Positions 50,803 through 59,653 of a stretch of 64,000 nucleotides of DNA are shown here, piece by piece. Every line of letters begins with the position of its first letter. Positions within the stretch are counted from its first letter, which is position 1. The DNA is from Sorangium cellulosum So ce56 (GTDB lineage Bacteria > Myxococcota_A > Polyangia > Polyangiales > Polyangiaceae), in assembly GCF_000067165.1 (NCBI RefSeq), contig NC_010162.1, positions 6,207,001-6,271,000 of the forward strand, read 5' to 3'. The notes under the pieces were generated by a model that searched no databases, was not told the DNA's origin, and was given only the letters and a program-made list of their open reading frames with translations. The position numbers and the translations under genes are program-made.

Positions 50803-51524
50803 TGCTCCTCGTCCTCGGCGACGAGGGTGCTGGGCATGGGCATGGTCGGCCTTACCACAGCCGACGCCGTCGAGCGATCGGGCGTGCGCGCGAGCGCCGC
50901 CGCGAGCAGCGACTTGATCTGCGCCGCGCGGTCGCCCTCGACGACCAGGAACACCTCACGCCGCCCGCGCAGGCGCTCGGCGACACGCTCGAGCGCGGCC
51001 GCTCCCATCGACGAGGACCGCCCGAGCGCGCGCAGCCGTGTGTAGACGATCGGCCCGGGCGGCGGCGCGTCGCGCGCCACGTCGAGCACCGGGATGACCT
51101 TCGCGGCGCGCGCGGTCGCGACGATGTCGTCGCGCTCCCAGATCCCGGAGGGCTCCCAGCAGCGCACGACCCCTTCGGCGGGCAGGCGCTCGAAGAGCGC
51201 CGCGAGCTTCTTGCGGTTGCTCGCCGTCGGCCGGAGCGACGCCGGCGTCTGGAGCAGGACGCACCGCGCCTCCAGCACGGCCGCCACCTCGAGCGAGGCC
51301 GAGAGCGCCTCGTCGAGGTCGCGCCCGCCGGCGAGCTCGCCGACAACGCGCGGCAGCACCACGCTGAAGACGAAGCCCGGCGGCACCGCCTTGCGCCATT
51401 TGCGCAGCGTCGTCGCGCGAGGCAGCGACGTATCGAGCGGGCGGAGCTCGACCAGATCGAAGCGATCTTTGTACTTCTGGATATCCCCCTTGAGCGAGGG
51501 CAGTCCGACGAGGAGGCGGGCCAT
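50799..51524 (-). CDS. DUF72 (YecE-like) protein
   Basis: The 241-residue protein resembles the DUF72/YecE TIM-barrel family: LVGLPSLKGDIQKYKDRFDL, FDLVELRPLDTSLPR, WRKAVPPGFVFSVVLP and VVRCWEPSGIW are recognisable. Members have no proven function, though the barrel is close to xylose isomerase-like folds. The final 40 residues are low-complexity. The gene overlaps the GGT-like gene by 4 bases. Confidence 0.75.
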   Translation of the reverse strand: MARLLVGLPSLKGDIQKYKDRFDLVELRPLDTSLPRATTLRKWRKAVPPGFVFSVVLPRVVGELAGGRDLDEALSASLEVAAVLEARCVLLQTPASLRPTASNRKKLAALFERLPAEGVVRCWEPSGIWERDDIVATARAAKVIPVLDVARDAPPPGPIVYTRLRALGRSSSMGAAALERVAERLRGRREVFLVVEGDRAAQIKSLLAAALARTPDRSTASAVVRPTMPMPSTLVAEDEEQ

Positions 51525-51613
51525 CAGCGCGGACTCTTAACCCAGCTTGCGCGCCGATGCAGCGCGTGCCCGACGGCGGCGCGATTTCTCATTTGGGGAG
51601 CAAAATCCTTGAT

Positions 51614-52561
51614 TTATTCGAAGTGGAACCACTGCGTCGGGTTGTCCCGGAGAAAACGCTCCATCTCCGCCGTGATCTGCCGCGCTGCCACGTCGAGCTC
51701 GGACGATCCTGGCCTGCGGGGGAGCGAGATGGGCGGCGCGATGCAGATCTCGTACTCCATGAAGCCGGTCCGCCGCGTGAACACAGGGACGATCGGCGCG
51801 CCGCTGACCGCCGCGAGCTGAAGCGGGCCCTCCGGGACACGCCAGGGCCGCCCGAAGAGCTCGACGTCGCGCCCGCGCATCCCCGACGGAAGTCGATCGA
51901 TCTGGATGGCCACGACGCCCCGCCGCCTGAGGTGCGCGAGCAGCGGGAGCACCGCGAGCGGATCGTCGGCCACGTGCTGCATCCGCACGCCGACCCGATC
52001 TCGCGTCCCGTCCTGGATGGCCTGCGCTCGCTGGTCGCGCTCGCGCTGCATCACGATGAGCACGTCGGCGGCGTGCACCGATCGCAGCAGCGGCGCGGCG
52101 GCCTGCCAGCCGCCGGTATGCGCCGTGACGACGATCACGCCGAGGCCCCGCTGGAACGCGTTCGTGAAGTGCTCGTCGTTCACGCACAGGCCGGTGAGCC
52201 GATCGGGCCGGCTGCTGCCCGCGATGAACGCGTCCGTGAGACAGCTGGCGAAGTTGATGAACACCCGGGCGACGTCGCGGTACTCGTCGAGCGTCCCCCG
52301 CTCGCCCAGCGCCAGCCGGAGGTTCCTGCGCACGGCCCTCCGCTGCTCCGGCAACACCGCCCCGACGACGAGCCCGAACAACGCAGGGCTGTGCCGGACG
52401 AGGAGGTCCGGGCCGTGGGTCACCCCAGCGTCGACTGCCCGCCGCCAGAGGACGGAATCGTGCCGGCGTAGATCGTCGAGGAGCGCTCGGAGCCTGGAGG
52501 GGAGATCCACGTTGATGCTCGTGCGCGCGGCGCCTTGCCGGCGCACACCGTAGCGGATCAT
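51614..52561 (-). CDS. LpxL/HtrB-type acyltransferase with altered active site
   Basis: The 315-residue protein resembles lipid A secondary acyltransferases (PF03279) that transfer acyl chains to lipid A or related lipids at the membrane. It has the RRNLRLALG segment, VVTAHTGGWQ and the VPEGPLQLAAVSGAPIVPVF strand. The usual HxxxxE active site reads HTGGWQ, so the catalytic Glu is Gln. It may be inactive or use another residue. No clear N-terminal membrane helix is visible; a hydrophobic segment near 55-70 may substitute. The ATG at 52561 is preceded by a G-rich stretch. Confidence 0.72.
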   Translation of the reverse strand: MIRYGVRRQGAARTSINVDLPSRLRALLDDLRRHDSVLWRRAVDAGVTHGPDLLVRHSPALFGLVVGAVLPEQRRAVRRNLRLALGERGTLDEYRDVARVFINFASCLTDAFIAGSSRPDRLTGLCVNDEHFTNAFQRGLGVIVVTAHTGGWQAAAPLLRSVHAADVLIVMQRERDQRAQAIQDGTRDRVGVRMQHVADDPLAVLPLLAHLRRRGVVAIQIDRLPSGMRGRDVELFGRPWRVPEGPLQLAAVSGAPIVPVFTRRTGFMEYEICIAPPISLPRRPGSSELDVAARQITAEMERFLRDNPTQWFHFE

Positions 52562-52633
52562 CGAGCCCCCGCGAAGAGCGCCCGAGCACCGCCGCGCTCC
52601 CGCGCCGCGCTCGATCGCGGCGGGCGGCGCGCC

Positions 52634-53815
52634 TCAACCTGCACCGGGATCCTCGTTCGACCCGTCAGGCCTCGGCGCGCCCGGGCCCGCCGGCTCGCCG
52701 CCCCCTGCGTGGCTCACTCCCCACGCGGCGACGGCGCGCACCGATGCGTCGTCATGGGCGAGCGCTGCGGCGAGCGCGCGCTTCGCGCTCGCTGCCGCCG
52801 CGCCCTCTGCGCCGCTCGCCAGCCGGTTCGCAGCGACGATCGTCGCGTTTCGGGCGAGCCCGCCGCGTCGCGCGCGCCGGACGGGCGTCCCCACGGTCAG
52901 CGCGTCGAACGCCTGCTCGTCGAGCGCCACGAGGTCGTCGACGTCCCGCGCTTCCCATCGGGCCAGAGGATGGAACGGCGCGGTGCGCTCGAGGGCCGGG
53001 GGCGCGGTCCTGTTGAAGGGACATACCTCCTGGCAGACGTCGCAGCCGAAGAGGTGCTCACCCATGCCGGACCGCAGCGCCTCGGCCGGCGCGCTCCTCT
53101 GTTCGATCGTCAGGTACGCGACGCAGCGCCGCGGATCGAGCACGAAGGGCGCGTCGAACGCCTGCGTCGGGCACGCGTCGAGGCAGCGCGTGCACGATCC
53201 GCAGCGCTCCGCGATGGGCACGTCGGGGACGAGATCCAGCGTGGTGACCACCTCGCCGAGCAGCTGGTAGCTCCCCTGCCCCGGGGTGATGATCAGCCCG
53301 TTCTTGCCGACGAAACCGATGCCTGAGCGCGCCGCCCAGACGCGCTCCATCACCGGCTCGACATCGCAGAGCGGCCGCGCGAGCACGGATGGCGCGAGCG
53401 AGCGGATGAACGCCGCGAGCCGCCGGAGCCGCCGCTTCAGGTGGTTGTGATAGTCCTGCCCGCGCGCGTACCGCGCGACGCTCTGCGCGAGCGGCGGGTC
53501 GCGCCGCTCGCTCTCCTTGGGCCGCGCATACCTGCGGCCGACGCACACGACCGAGCGTGCTCCTTCGAGGATCGCGCTGGTGTCCAGCCGGCGCCGCTGC
53601 TCCGCGTATTCCGCGAGGTACCCCATCTCCCCGTGCATGCCGCGCGCGACGAACTCCAGGTACCGTGCGTGCTCGACCCCGAGCGGCTCGTCGGCGCGCG
53701 CGACGCCCACGACGTCGAAGCCGAGCGCGAACGCCTGCTCGCGCACCAGCCGGTCGGGCGTCGTTCGCGCCGCGCCCGCCTCCCCGGTGGGACGATCGGC
53801 ATCGCGCTCGCTCAT
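52634..53815 (-). CDS. queG: Epoxyqueuosine reductase QueG
   Basis: The 393-residue enzyme reduces epoxyqueuosine to queuosine in tRNA using a cobalamin cofactor and two 4Fe-4S clusters. Cluster motifs CGSCTRCLDACP and CDVCQEVCPFN are intact, with FVGKNGLIITPGQGSYQLLG as the family core. A HEAT-like C-terminal tail (residues about 300-375) matches the longer QueG proteins. The start at 53815 is supported by family length; no strong Shine-Dalgarno is seen. It follows a SPOUT methyltransferase in the tRNA-modification run trmD-MTase-queG. Confidence 0.93.
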   Translation of the reverse strand: MSERDADRPTGEAGAARTTPDRLVREQAFALGFDVVGVARADEPLGVEHARYLEFVARGMHGEMGYLAEYAEQRRRLDTSAILEGARSVVCVGRRYARPKESERRDPPLAQSVARYARGQDYHNHLKRRLRRLAAFIRSLAPSVLARPLCDVEPVMERVWAARSGIGFVGKNGLIITPGQGSYQLLGEVVTTLDLVPDVPIAERCGSCTRCLDACPTQAFDAPFVLDPRRCVAYLTIEQRSAPAEALRSGMGEHLFGCDVCQEVCPFNRTAPPALERTAPFHPLARWEARDVDDLVALDEQAFDALTVGTPVRRARRGGLARNATIVAANRLASGAEGAAAASAKRALAAALAHDDASVRAVAAWGVSHAGGGEPAGPGAPRPDGSNEDPGAG

Positions 53816-53886
53816 CGCAGGAGGATGGACCGGAACGGCGCGCCGCGGTGCTGGCGCCACGCTCGACGACCGCGCGCGACGCGAGA

Positions 53887-54462
53887 TCACCCGGCGTTCC
53901 GGTCGCCGAGCAGCCGATCGAGCGTGATCGCGCACGCCGCGCGCACGCTCAGGTGGTTGTAGCCGGTGCTCGCCTCCGCCCTGATCGGCTCGATCCGGAC
54001 GTCGGCATCGGCGATGACCTCTGGCGCGAGGCCCCAGCCTGTGCCGAACAGGATCACCACCGGATCGCTCGCTTGCGCGAGGCGCGCGCGGGTCGCTGCG
54101 TAGCTCGTCACCGGGAGCCCTCGCGAGGCCGCCGCGGTCGTCCAGACCTCGACGCCGCGCCGACCTGAGCCGCTCAGCGCGGAGTACACGTCGTCCAGAC
54201 TGGGGACCACGCTCAGCACATCGAGCGCGACCGCGCGATCCGGGATCCGGCGCTTGCCGGAGCCGAGCACCCAGTGTTCCTTGATCCGCTCTGCCAACGC
54301 GCGCTGAGCGGCGACCGGGTGAACGACGAAGAGCCGCTCGGCGCCGTACGTGCGCGCGCTCCGCGCCATGTCGTGCAGATCGAGGTTCGTGATCGCCGTG
54401 GTCACCGTCTCCCCGGACCGGTCGAGCACGGGGTAGTGAACGAGCGCGAGCGCGAGCCTCAT
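53887..54462 (-). CDS. TrmH/SPOUT-type RNA methyltransferase (COG4752-like)
   Basis: The 191-residue protein resembles the small COG4752 methyltransferase family often beside trmD: LALVHYPVLDRSGETVTTAI, TNLDLHDMARSARTYGAERL, and the knotted C-terminal VVILFGTGWGLAPEVIADAD with SVRAACAITLDRLL. It is predicted to methylate a tRNA or rRNA nucleoside; the target is unknown. The ATG overlaps the trmD stop (ATGA), so it is translationally coupled. Confidence 0.82.
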   Translation of the reverse strand: MRLALALVHYPVLDRSGETVTTAITNLDLHDMARSARTYGAERLFVVHPVAAQRALAERIKEHWVLGSGKRRIPDRAVALDVLSVVPSLDDVYSALSGSGRRGVEVWTTAAASRGLPVTSYAATRARLAQASDPVVILFGTGWGLAPEVIADADVRIEPIRAEASTGYNHLSVRAACAITLDRLLGDRNAG

Positions 54463-55253
54463 CGCCGCACCTCGCCGCTCTCGTCCGCGGGCGGCTCTCC
54501 CCCCCGCGCCTTACGCCAGAGGTCGGGCCTGCGCTGGGCCGTCCGCAGCTCGGCCTCCGCTCGTCGCCAGCGCGCGATGGCCGCGTGGTTCCCTTGCTGC
54601 AGCACGTCGGGCACCTTGTGCCCACGGAACTCCACGGGACGGGTGTATTGCGGGTACTCCAGGAGCCCTGCCAGCGCGGGGCTGTGCGACTCGTGCTCCG
54701 CCGACACAGCGTTCCCGAGCACCCCTGGGAGCAGGCGCACGCACGCATCGATCACCGCCATCGCCGCGACCTCGCCGCCGGTCATCACGAAGTCGCCGAG
54801 CGAGATCTCCTCGTCGACGAAAGCGCGCACCCGCTCGTCGAACCCCTCGTAGCGACCACAGACGAGCGCAACGGCAGGGCGCGCCGCGAGCTCGATGGCC
54901 TTCTCCTGACGGAAAGGCTGCCCCTGCGGCGTGAGCAGCACCCGGTGCGCGCGCGGCAGAGGCCCCGAGGACGCCGTCGCGTCGGCCCCGGGAGGCGCGC
55001 TCGACGCAACGCCTTCGGCGGCGGCTTCGTCGAGCGCCTCCAGGCAGCGGACGATGCAGTCGACGCGCATCACCATGCCGGAGCCGCCGCCGTAAGGCGT
55101 GTCATCCACGCTCCGGTGTCGGCCGAGGCCAAACTCACGCGGGCTGCGCGTCCGCACGGCGAGCGCCCCCGACGCGAGCGCGCGCCCGACCATGCCGATC
55201 GCCAGGAACCCCTCGAACAGCTCCGGAAACAGGGTGACTACGTCGATGCGCAT
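54459..55253 (-). CDS. trmD: tRNA (guanine-N1)-methyltransferase TrmD
   Basis: The 264-residue SPOUT enzyme makes m1G37 in tRNA from SAM. Motifs are RIDVVTLFPELFEGFL, FGLGRHRSVDDTPYGGGSGM, VALVCGRYEGFDERV, EISLGDFVMTGGEVAAM and YTRPVEFRGHKVPDVLQQGN. The knot residues are conserved. A Ser/Ala/Pro insertion near residue 75-90 is mild. It lies 40 bases after rimM in the usual operon. It is an essential housekeeping gene. Confidence 0.96.
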   Translation of the reverse strand: MRIDVVTLFPELFEGFLAIGMVGRALASGALAVRTRSPREFGLGRHRSVDDTPYGGGSGMVMRVDCIVRCLEALDEAAAEGVASSAPPGADATASSGPLPRAHRVLLTPQGQPFRQEKAIELAARPAVALVCGRYEGFDERVRAFVDEEISLGDFVMTGGEVAAMAVIDACVRLLPGVLGNAVSAEHESHSPALAGLLEYPQYTRPVEFRGHKVPDVLQQGNHAAIARWRRAEAELRTAQRRPDLWRKARGGEPPADESGEVRR

Positions 55254-55293
55254 CGAACTTGCCGAGGCGGGCTCCCTTGCCTGGAACGGCGGC

Positions 55294-55806
55294 TCAGACG
55301 AGGCCTTCCAGCGTCGCCAGCTGGACGACCTGCCGCTCCGCGTCCACGCTGCTGACGAAGCTCTCGGTCAGCGGGACCTCGATGGAATCTGCGCCCTGCC
55401 TCTCCACGACGAGCACATCGCAGGTCGGGTACGACTGGAGCGACCTCACGTGCCCGAGCAGATCGCCATCGGGCGTCATCACGCGCGCCCCCTCCACGTC
55501 GCAGGCGTAGAACTCGCCCTCGGAGAGCGGCGCGAACGCGTCCCGAGGGACACACACCGTCGCTCCGCGCAGGGCTTCGGCCGCGTCCCGATCGTCGATC
55601 CCGGCGATCCGCACGAGCAACGCCTTGTCGACGGGCCGCGTCGCCACGATCTTCGCGTCCCGCGCAGAGCCGTCGGGAAGGCGCAGCCTGATCGGAGGGC
55701 GCGTGAGGAGCAGGTCGGACGCCTCGTTGTAGAGGCGCAACCGCAGCTCCCCCTGAACGCCGTGCGGACGGGCGACATCCGCGACGGGAACGTAGCGTCG
55801 CTCCAC
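55294..55806 (-). CDS. rimM: Ribosome maturation factor RimM
   Basis: The 170-residue protein has the RimM N-terminal barrel (VARPHGVQGELRLRLYN) and PRC-barrel C-terminus (GEFYACDVEGARV, YPTCDVLVVERQG, VPLTESFV). It binds S19 and helps 30S assembly. The start is a GTG at 55806, 12 bases after the khpA stop. It sits in its normal operon slot before trmD. Confidence 0.93.
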   Translation of the reverse strand: MERRYVPVADVARPHGVQGELRLRLYNEASDLLLTRPPIRLRLPDGSARDAKIVATRPVDKALLVRIAGIDDRDAAEALRGATVCVPRDAFAPLSEGEFYACDVEGARVMTPDGDLLGHVRSLQSYPTCDVLVVERQGADSIEVPLTESFVSSVDAERQVVQLATLEGLV

Positions 55807-55818
55807 GTCGGGCTCGTC

Positions 55819-56070
55819 TCAGTCGAGGATGTCGAGGTGCGCGCGGCGCCCCGACTTGCTCGCGGCGGCGCTCAGCAACGTCCTGATCGACTGCGCTGTG
55901 CGCCCGTCCTTGCCGATCACCTTGCCGATATCCTCGCGCGCGACCGTCAGCTCGATCCGGGGGAAGCGGTCTCCCGCAACCTCGCGCACGACGACCCGGT
56001 CCGGCTGATCGACGAGCGCGCGGGCAACGAGCGCGACGAGATCGACCAGCGGAGACGTCGACGAGGCCAT
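55819..56070 (-). CDS. khpA: KH-domain RNA-binding protein KhpA
   Basis: The 83-residue protein has one type II KH domain with the GxxG loop in IGKVIGKDGRTAQSIRT. KhpA, usually with KhpB, binds RNA and influences cell elongation and ribosome assembly. It is one base after rpsP in the usual order rpsP-khpA-rimM. Confidence 0.93.
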   Translation of the reverse strand: MASSTSPLVDLVALVARALVDQPDRVVVREVAGDRFPRIELTVAREDIGKVIGKDGRTAQSIRTLLSAAASKSGRRAHLDILD

Positions 56071-56071
56071 G

Positions 56072-56338
56072 CTACTTCGCGGCGTCCGCGGGCGCGGCCG
56101 CCTGGGCCAGCCCAGGGTGCTTCAGGAGCAGCGCCACCGTGTGCGTCGGCTGGGCGCCGTTCGAGATCCAGTGCCTCACGCGGGGAACATCGAGGCGGAT
56201 CTCGGTCCTGCGCGGGTCGTACGTGCCCAGCCGCTCGATGAACCTGCCGCCGCGCGGGCTGCGCTGGTCGGCGACGACGATGCGGTAGAAGGGCGTCTTC
56301 TTGGTGCCCGCGCGGGCGAGGCGAATATGAACGGCCAT
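56072..56338 (-). CDS. rpsP: 30S ribosomal protein S16
   Basis: The 88-residue protein is S16: MAVHIRLARAGTKKTPFYRI, VVADQRSPRGGRFIERLGTY and a short Ala-rich tail. The ATG at 56338 has GAGG about eight bases upstream. It is the first gene of the rpsP-khpA-rimM-trmD run; ffh, which often precedes it, is not here. Confidence 0.96.
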   Translation of the reverse strand: MAVHIRLARAGTKKTPFYRIVVADQRSPRGGRFIERLGTYDPRRTEIRLDVPRVRHWISNGAQPTHTVALLLKHPGLAQAAAPADAAK

Positions 56339-56741
56339 CTGTAGAACCTCGATCGTATGGAAGAGCCCGTGCCCACGTTGTGCACGGCCTGCTCTGGAGG
56401 CGCCGGAGCGTAGCTCGTTGTGTGCTCGGCGCCAGAAGTGGGGGCGCAACCTAGGCGAAGATCCTGCCGAGGGTCAACCCCGCACGAGCAGGGGACGCCC
56501 GCGGAGGACAACTTTCAGGCCCCCGCGGCCTGCTCGAAGCCCCTCTCGCTCAGTCGCCAACCGTCCTCGCCAGACGAGCCCGGTGCGAGCGCGGAGCCGA
56601 GATCCGCGTGCATGCACGGTCGCCAACTTCGTGGAATTTGCGAGGAAAACGGGGAATGTCTCGAAGATACGTCGTCCAGGACACGCTGCTGGAGTGGCGC
56701 TTCCAGCGGGGTTCACGCGGGAGCGAGCGCTACACGTGGCG
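56339..56741. other. Intergenic region upstream of rpsP
   Basis: These 403 bases contain a candidate minus-strand promoter (56448-56477) for the rpsP operon and no other supported coding frame. The small-protein gene at 56742-56924 reads toward it. Confidence 0.5.
56448..56477 (-). promoter_or_regulatory. rpsP: Candidate promoter of the rpsP operon
   Basis: On the minus strand TTGACC (56477-56472) and TAGGTT (56453-56448) are separated by 18 bases. The -10 ends about 110 bases before the rpsP start. The match to sigma-70 consensus is good for this genome. Confidence 0.5.
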
Positions 56742-56924
56742 TCAGCCCAGATCGAGGATGATGACGCCCCGGTTGGGATCGTCCTCTTCCGAGTCCGGAA
56801 GACGACGAGGTGCGGGGTAGCGTTCGATCGGCAGCTCGAGGCGCGGTCGAATTTCTTCTCTTCTGGACCGATCCTTCTCTTCTTCGCGCTGCCGTATTTG
56901 CTCGATGATGAACGGAGGAAGCAT
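56742..56924 (-). CDS. Small conserved-looking charged protein (60 residues)
   Basis: The frame begins MLPPFIIEQIRQREEEKDRS and ends with RGVIILDLG. GGAGGGG lies eight bases upstream of the ATG at 56924, one of the best ribosome sites in the window. The layout (hydrophobic N-terminus, Arg/Glu core, Pro-rich middle, VIILDL end) resembles short proteins I recall from other deltaproteobacteria and myxobacteria, of unknown function. It is likely real despite its size. Confidence 0.65.
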   Translation of the reverse strand: MLPPFIIEQIRQREEEKDRSRREEIRPRLELPIERYPAPRRLPDSEEDDPNRGVIILDLG

Positions 56925-57059
56925 CGACTAACCCCTCCACCTCGTAGAGTGCTCGGCTGAATTGGTGGAACGAGGTCTGCGAGAAAGCACCCCGCTCTTA
57001 GAAGCGAATCTAGCAATGTGGGATGGCGGGTCAAGGTTATCGGTCGGGCCGACAGTGGT

Positions 57060-58673
57060 ATGTTCGCAGCGCTCATGACGCGGCACGGCGCGTGGTTTGC
57101 GCACGCATGCTTCTCAGAATCGAGGTCCGGTCCCGGGTCGGGTTCTGCTTCTGGTTCCGGTTCCGGCTCCGGTTCTGCTTCCAGTTCCAGTTCCGGCTCC
57201 GCTTCCGAACTTGTTCGGGAAGATCGGCGTCGGCCGGCGCGCTCGCAGGTCGCATCCTGCTCCTTCCTGGCGGCGCTGGTCGCACTGATGGCGCTGCTCG
57301 CGCCCGCCCGAGCAGCGGGCGCCGCCTTCGACGTGAACGACCCGAGCTGGGAGGGTTGCTCGGAGCTTCTCGAGATCGCGCGCGCGGAGCTGGGGGCCGC
57401 GAGGGTCCACCCCGTCGCTGTGCTCGACTGGAGCCAGGTCGGCCCCGAGGACGGCATCCTGGTCCTCCACCCGCTGCAAACGCTCGACGCCGACGAGACG
57501 ACCGCCTTCATGAAGGCCGGCGGGCGGCTCGCCATCATCGACGACTTCGGCCGCGGCGACGACACGCTCCGGCGATTCCAGATCGAGCGCATCCCGACGC
57601 CAGCCCGGCCGCTCGCCGCGCTCCGGAACCGGCCCTCCCTCGCGATCGCGGAGCCGGTCGCCGACACCGTCGGGGGCCACTCCGTCGGCCGGCACCCCGT
57701 CGTCAGCCACGTCGAGCGGCTCGTCACGAACCACGCGACCGGCCTCCGGCATCCGAACCTCTCGCCCGTGCTGCGGATCCGCGCCGTCAGCGAGCCGGAC
57801 GTGATCCTCGCCGTCGCCGGGCAGGTCGGCAAGGGCCGGCTCTTCGCGATGGGCGACCCGTCCGCGCTGATGAACATGATGCTCAGGTACCCGGGCAACC
57901 GCGCCTTCGCCTCGGGCCTGACGCGCTATCTGGTCGACGAGGATGGGGCTCAGCCGCGCCGAGGGCGGCTCCACATCGTCGCGAACCGGTTCGACGAAGA
58001 GAGCTCGTTCGGCGGCGAGACGTCGCTCCGAAAGGACTTCGACGCGCAGGTCAAGGCGCTCGCGAGCGCTGTCGAGGACGCCCGCCGTGACGGGCTTCCG
58101 GGCGGCGCCCTCCTCGCGCTCGCGGCGCTCGCCGGCCTCGGCCTCGCGATCTGGACCGCGCGCGCCTCCGCACGGCCCTACCGCAGCCCGCTCCCCCGGT
58201 ACGCCCGACCGACGCCGCTCGTCGCGCAGGGAGGCGCAGCCGGGCGCTTCGCCGTCCTCGCCGCCCCCTCTTCCCCGCGGGGCCTCGCGTTCCTCGAGCT
58301 GAAGAGCGCCCTGTTCGAGGCGCTGTCCTTGCGGTTCGGCCTGGAGGCAAATCCGGCGCAGGAGACGGTCGCGCGGATCGTCGCGCGAGAGGGATCTCTT
58401 GACGAGCGAGCCCTCTCGGCCTTCAAGGATGTTCTGGGCACCATGTACCGAGTCGAAGCGTCCGTCGTCGCCGGCAAGCCGGCGAACGTGTCGAGGCCCG
58501 CGCTCTTGCACGCCGCCGACGTCGTGCGGCATGTCCTCGCCGCCTGCGGCGCGGACGGCCGGAAGCCACCGCGCGGACGTCACCCCGGCGCGCCCCCCGA
58601 TCCTGCGACGGCGTCCCCGTCGCCAACCGACGCGAAGCTCGCACCACCCCACCCAGACAAAGGCGCTCGATGA
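57060..58673 (+). CDS. DUF4350-domain membrane protein
   Basis: The protein has a Ser/Gly-rich tract near the start (57119-57205, built from short GGTTCC-like repeats), a signal-anchor (FLAALVALMALLAPA), a DUF4350-like domain (LHPLQTLDADETTAFMKAGG, LAIIDDFGRGDDTL), another membrane helix near 360 and a C-terminal alpha region. The start is uncertain: GTG 57018, ATG 57060 and ATG 57075 are all open, none with a good Shine-Dalgarno; I give 57060 (537 residues). It is the first gene of a DUF4350-MoxR-DUF58 set, a common arrangement linked to envelope or stress functions. The stop overlaps moxR by 4 bases. Confidence 0.75.
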   Translation: MFAALMTRHGAWFAHACFSESRSGPGSGSASGSGSGSGSASSSSSGSASELVREDRRRPARSQVASCSFLAALVALMALLAPARAAGAAFDVNDPSWEGCSELLEIARAELGAARVHPVAVLDWSQVGPEDGILVLHPLQTLDADETTAFMKAGGRLAIIDDFGRGDDTLRRFQIERIPTPARPLAALRNRPSLAIAEPVADTVGGHSVGRHPVVSHVERLVTNHATGLRHPNLSPVLRIRAVSEPDVILAVAGQVGKGRLFAMGDPSALMNMMLRYPGNRAFASGLTRYLVDEDGAQPRRGRLHIVANRFDEESSFGGETSLRKDFDAQVKALASAVEDARRDGLPGGALLALAALAGLGLAIWTARASARPYRSPLPRYARPTPLVAQGGAAGRFAVLAAPSSPRGLAFLELKSALFEALSLRFGLEANPAQETVARIVAREGSLDERALSAFKDVLGTMYRVEASVVAGKPANVSRPALLHAADVVRHVLAACGADGRKPPRGRHPGAPPDPATASPSPTDAKLAPPHPDKGAR

Positions 58674-59647
58674 ACCAGGTTCAGGCCGTCGCCGTCGACG
58701 AAATCTCCGCGGCAAAGGAGCGGATCGAGGCGGTCCGGCGAGAGATCACGCGCGTTTACATCGGTTCGTCGCGCGCCATCGATCTGATGCTCACCGCCCT
58801 GCTAGCGCAGGGGCACGTGCTGCTGGAGGGCGTCCCCGGCGTCGCGAAGACCACGCTGGTCAAGGCGTTCGCGGCCGCGCTGGGCGCGTCGGTCCGGCGG
58901 ATCCAGTTCACCCCCGACCTCCTGCCCGCCGACATCACGGGGACCTACGTCCTGTCGCCCAAGGAGGGGACCTTCACGCTGCGCCCCGGTCCGATCTTCG
59001 CGAACCTCGTGCTCGCCGACGAGATCAACCGCGCCCCGGCGAAGACCCAGTCGGCCCTCCTGGAGGCCATGCAGGAGCGACAGGTGACGATCGAAGGCGA
59101 TCGCTTCGAGCTTCCGTCGCCCTTCATGGTGCTCGCGACCCAGAACCCGATCGATCTCGAGGGGACTTACCCGCTGCCCGAGGCGCAGATCGACAGGTTC
59201 CTCATCCGCGTGAGCCTCGGCTACCCGCAGCACAAGGACGAGGTGGCGATGCTCCGCGCGCACAACGTCGAGGCGCCGCGGGCGCGAGCGACGCTCTCCG
59301 TCCAGGACCTCCTCATGCTGCAGGGCGTCGCGCGAAGGATCCACGTCGAGGACGATCTGTACGAGTACGCGGTGAACCTCACCGCGTTCACGCGCACGCA
59401 CCCGCGCGTCCTGCTCGGCGCATCGCCGCGGGCGACGCTCGCGCTGGTCCAGGCGGCCAAGGCGGCGGCGGTGATCGGCGGGCGCCCGTTCGTCACGCCG
59501 GACGACGTGCGCGGCATGGCACAAGCGACGCTGGCCCATCGCCTGGTGCTGGTACCCGAGGCCGACGTGGATCCCAAGGCGCGCGACACGATCGTCGACG
59601 AGGCGGTTCAGCGCGTGGGGTACCGGCGCGCGGCGCGGCCGGCGTAG
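58670..59647 (+). CDS. MoxR-family AAA+ ATPase
   Basis: The 325-residue ATPase has Walker A LLEGVPGVAKTTL, Walker B ADEINRAPAKTQSALLEAMQ, sensor 1 ATQNPIDLEGTYPLPEAQ and sensor 2 region HPRVLLGASPRAT. MoxR proteins act as chaperones with von Willebrand A partners, here the DUF58 protein that follows six bases on. The ATG overlaps the DUF4350 stop (ATGA). Confidence 0.93.
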   Translation: MNQVQAVAVDEISAAKERIEAVRREITRVYIGSSRAIDLMLTALLAQGHVLLEGVPGVAKTTLVKAFAAALGASVRRIQFTPDLLPADITGTYVLSPKEGTFTLRPGPIFANLVLADEINRAPAKTQSALLEAMQERQVTIEGDRFELPSPFMVLATQNPIDLEGTYPLPEAQIDRFLIRVSLGYPQHKDEVAMLRAHNVEAPRARATLSVQDLLMLQGVARRIHVEDDLYEYAVNLTAFTRTHPRVLLGASPRATLALVQAAKAAAVIGGRPFVTPDDVRGMAQATLAHRLVLVPEADVDPKARDTIVDEAVQRVGYRRAARPA

Positions 59648-59653
59648 ATCCGC

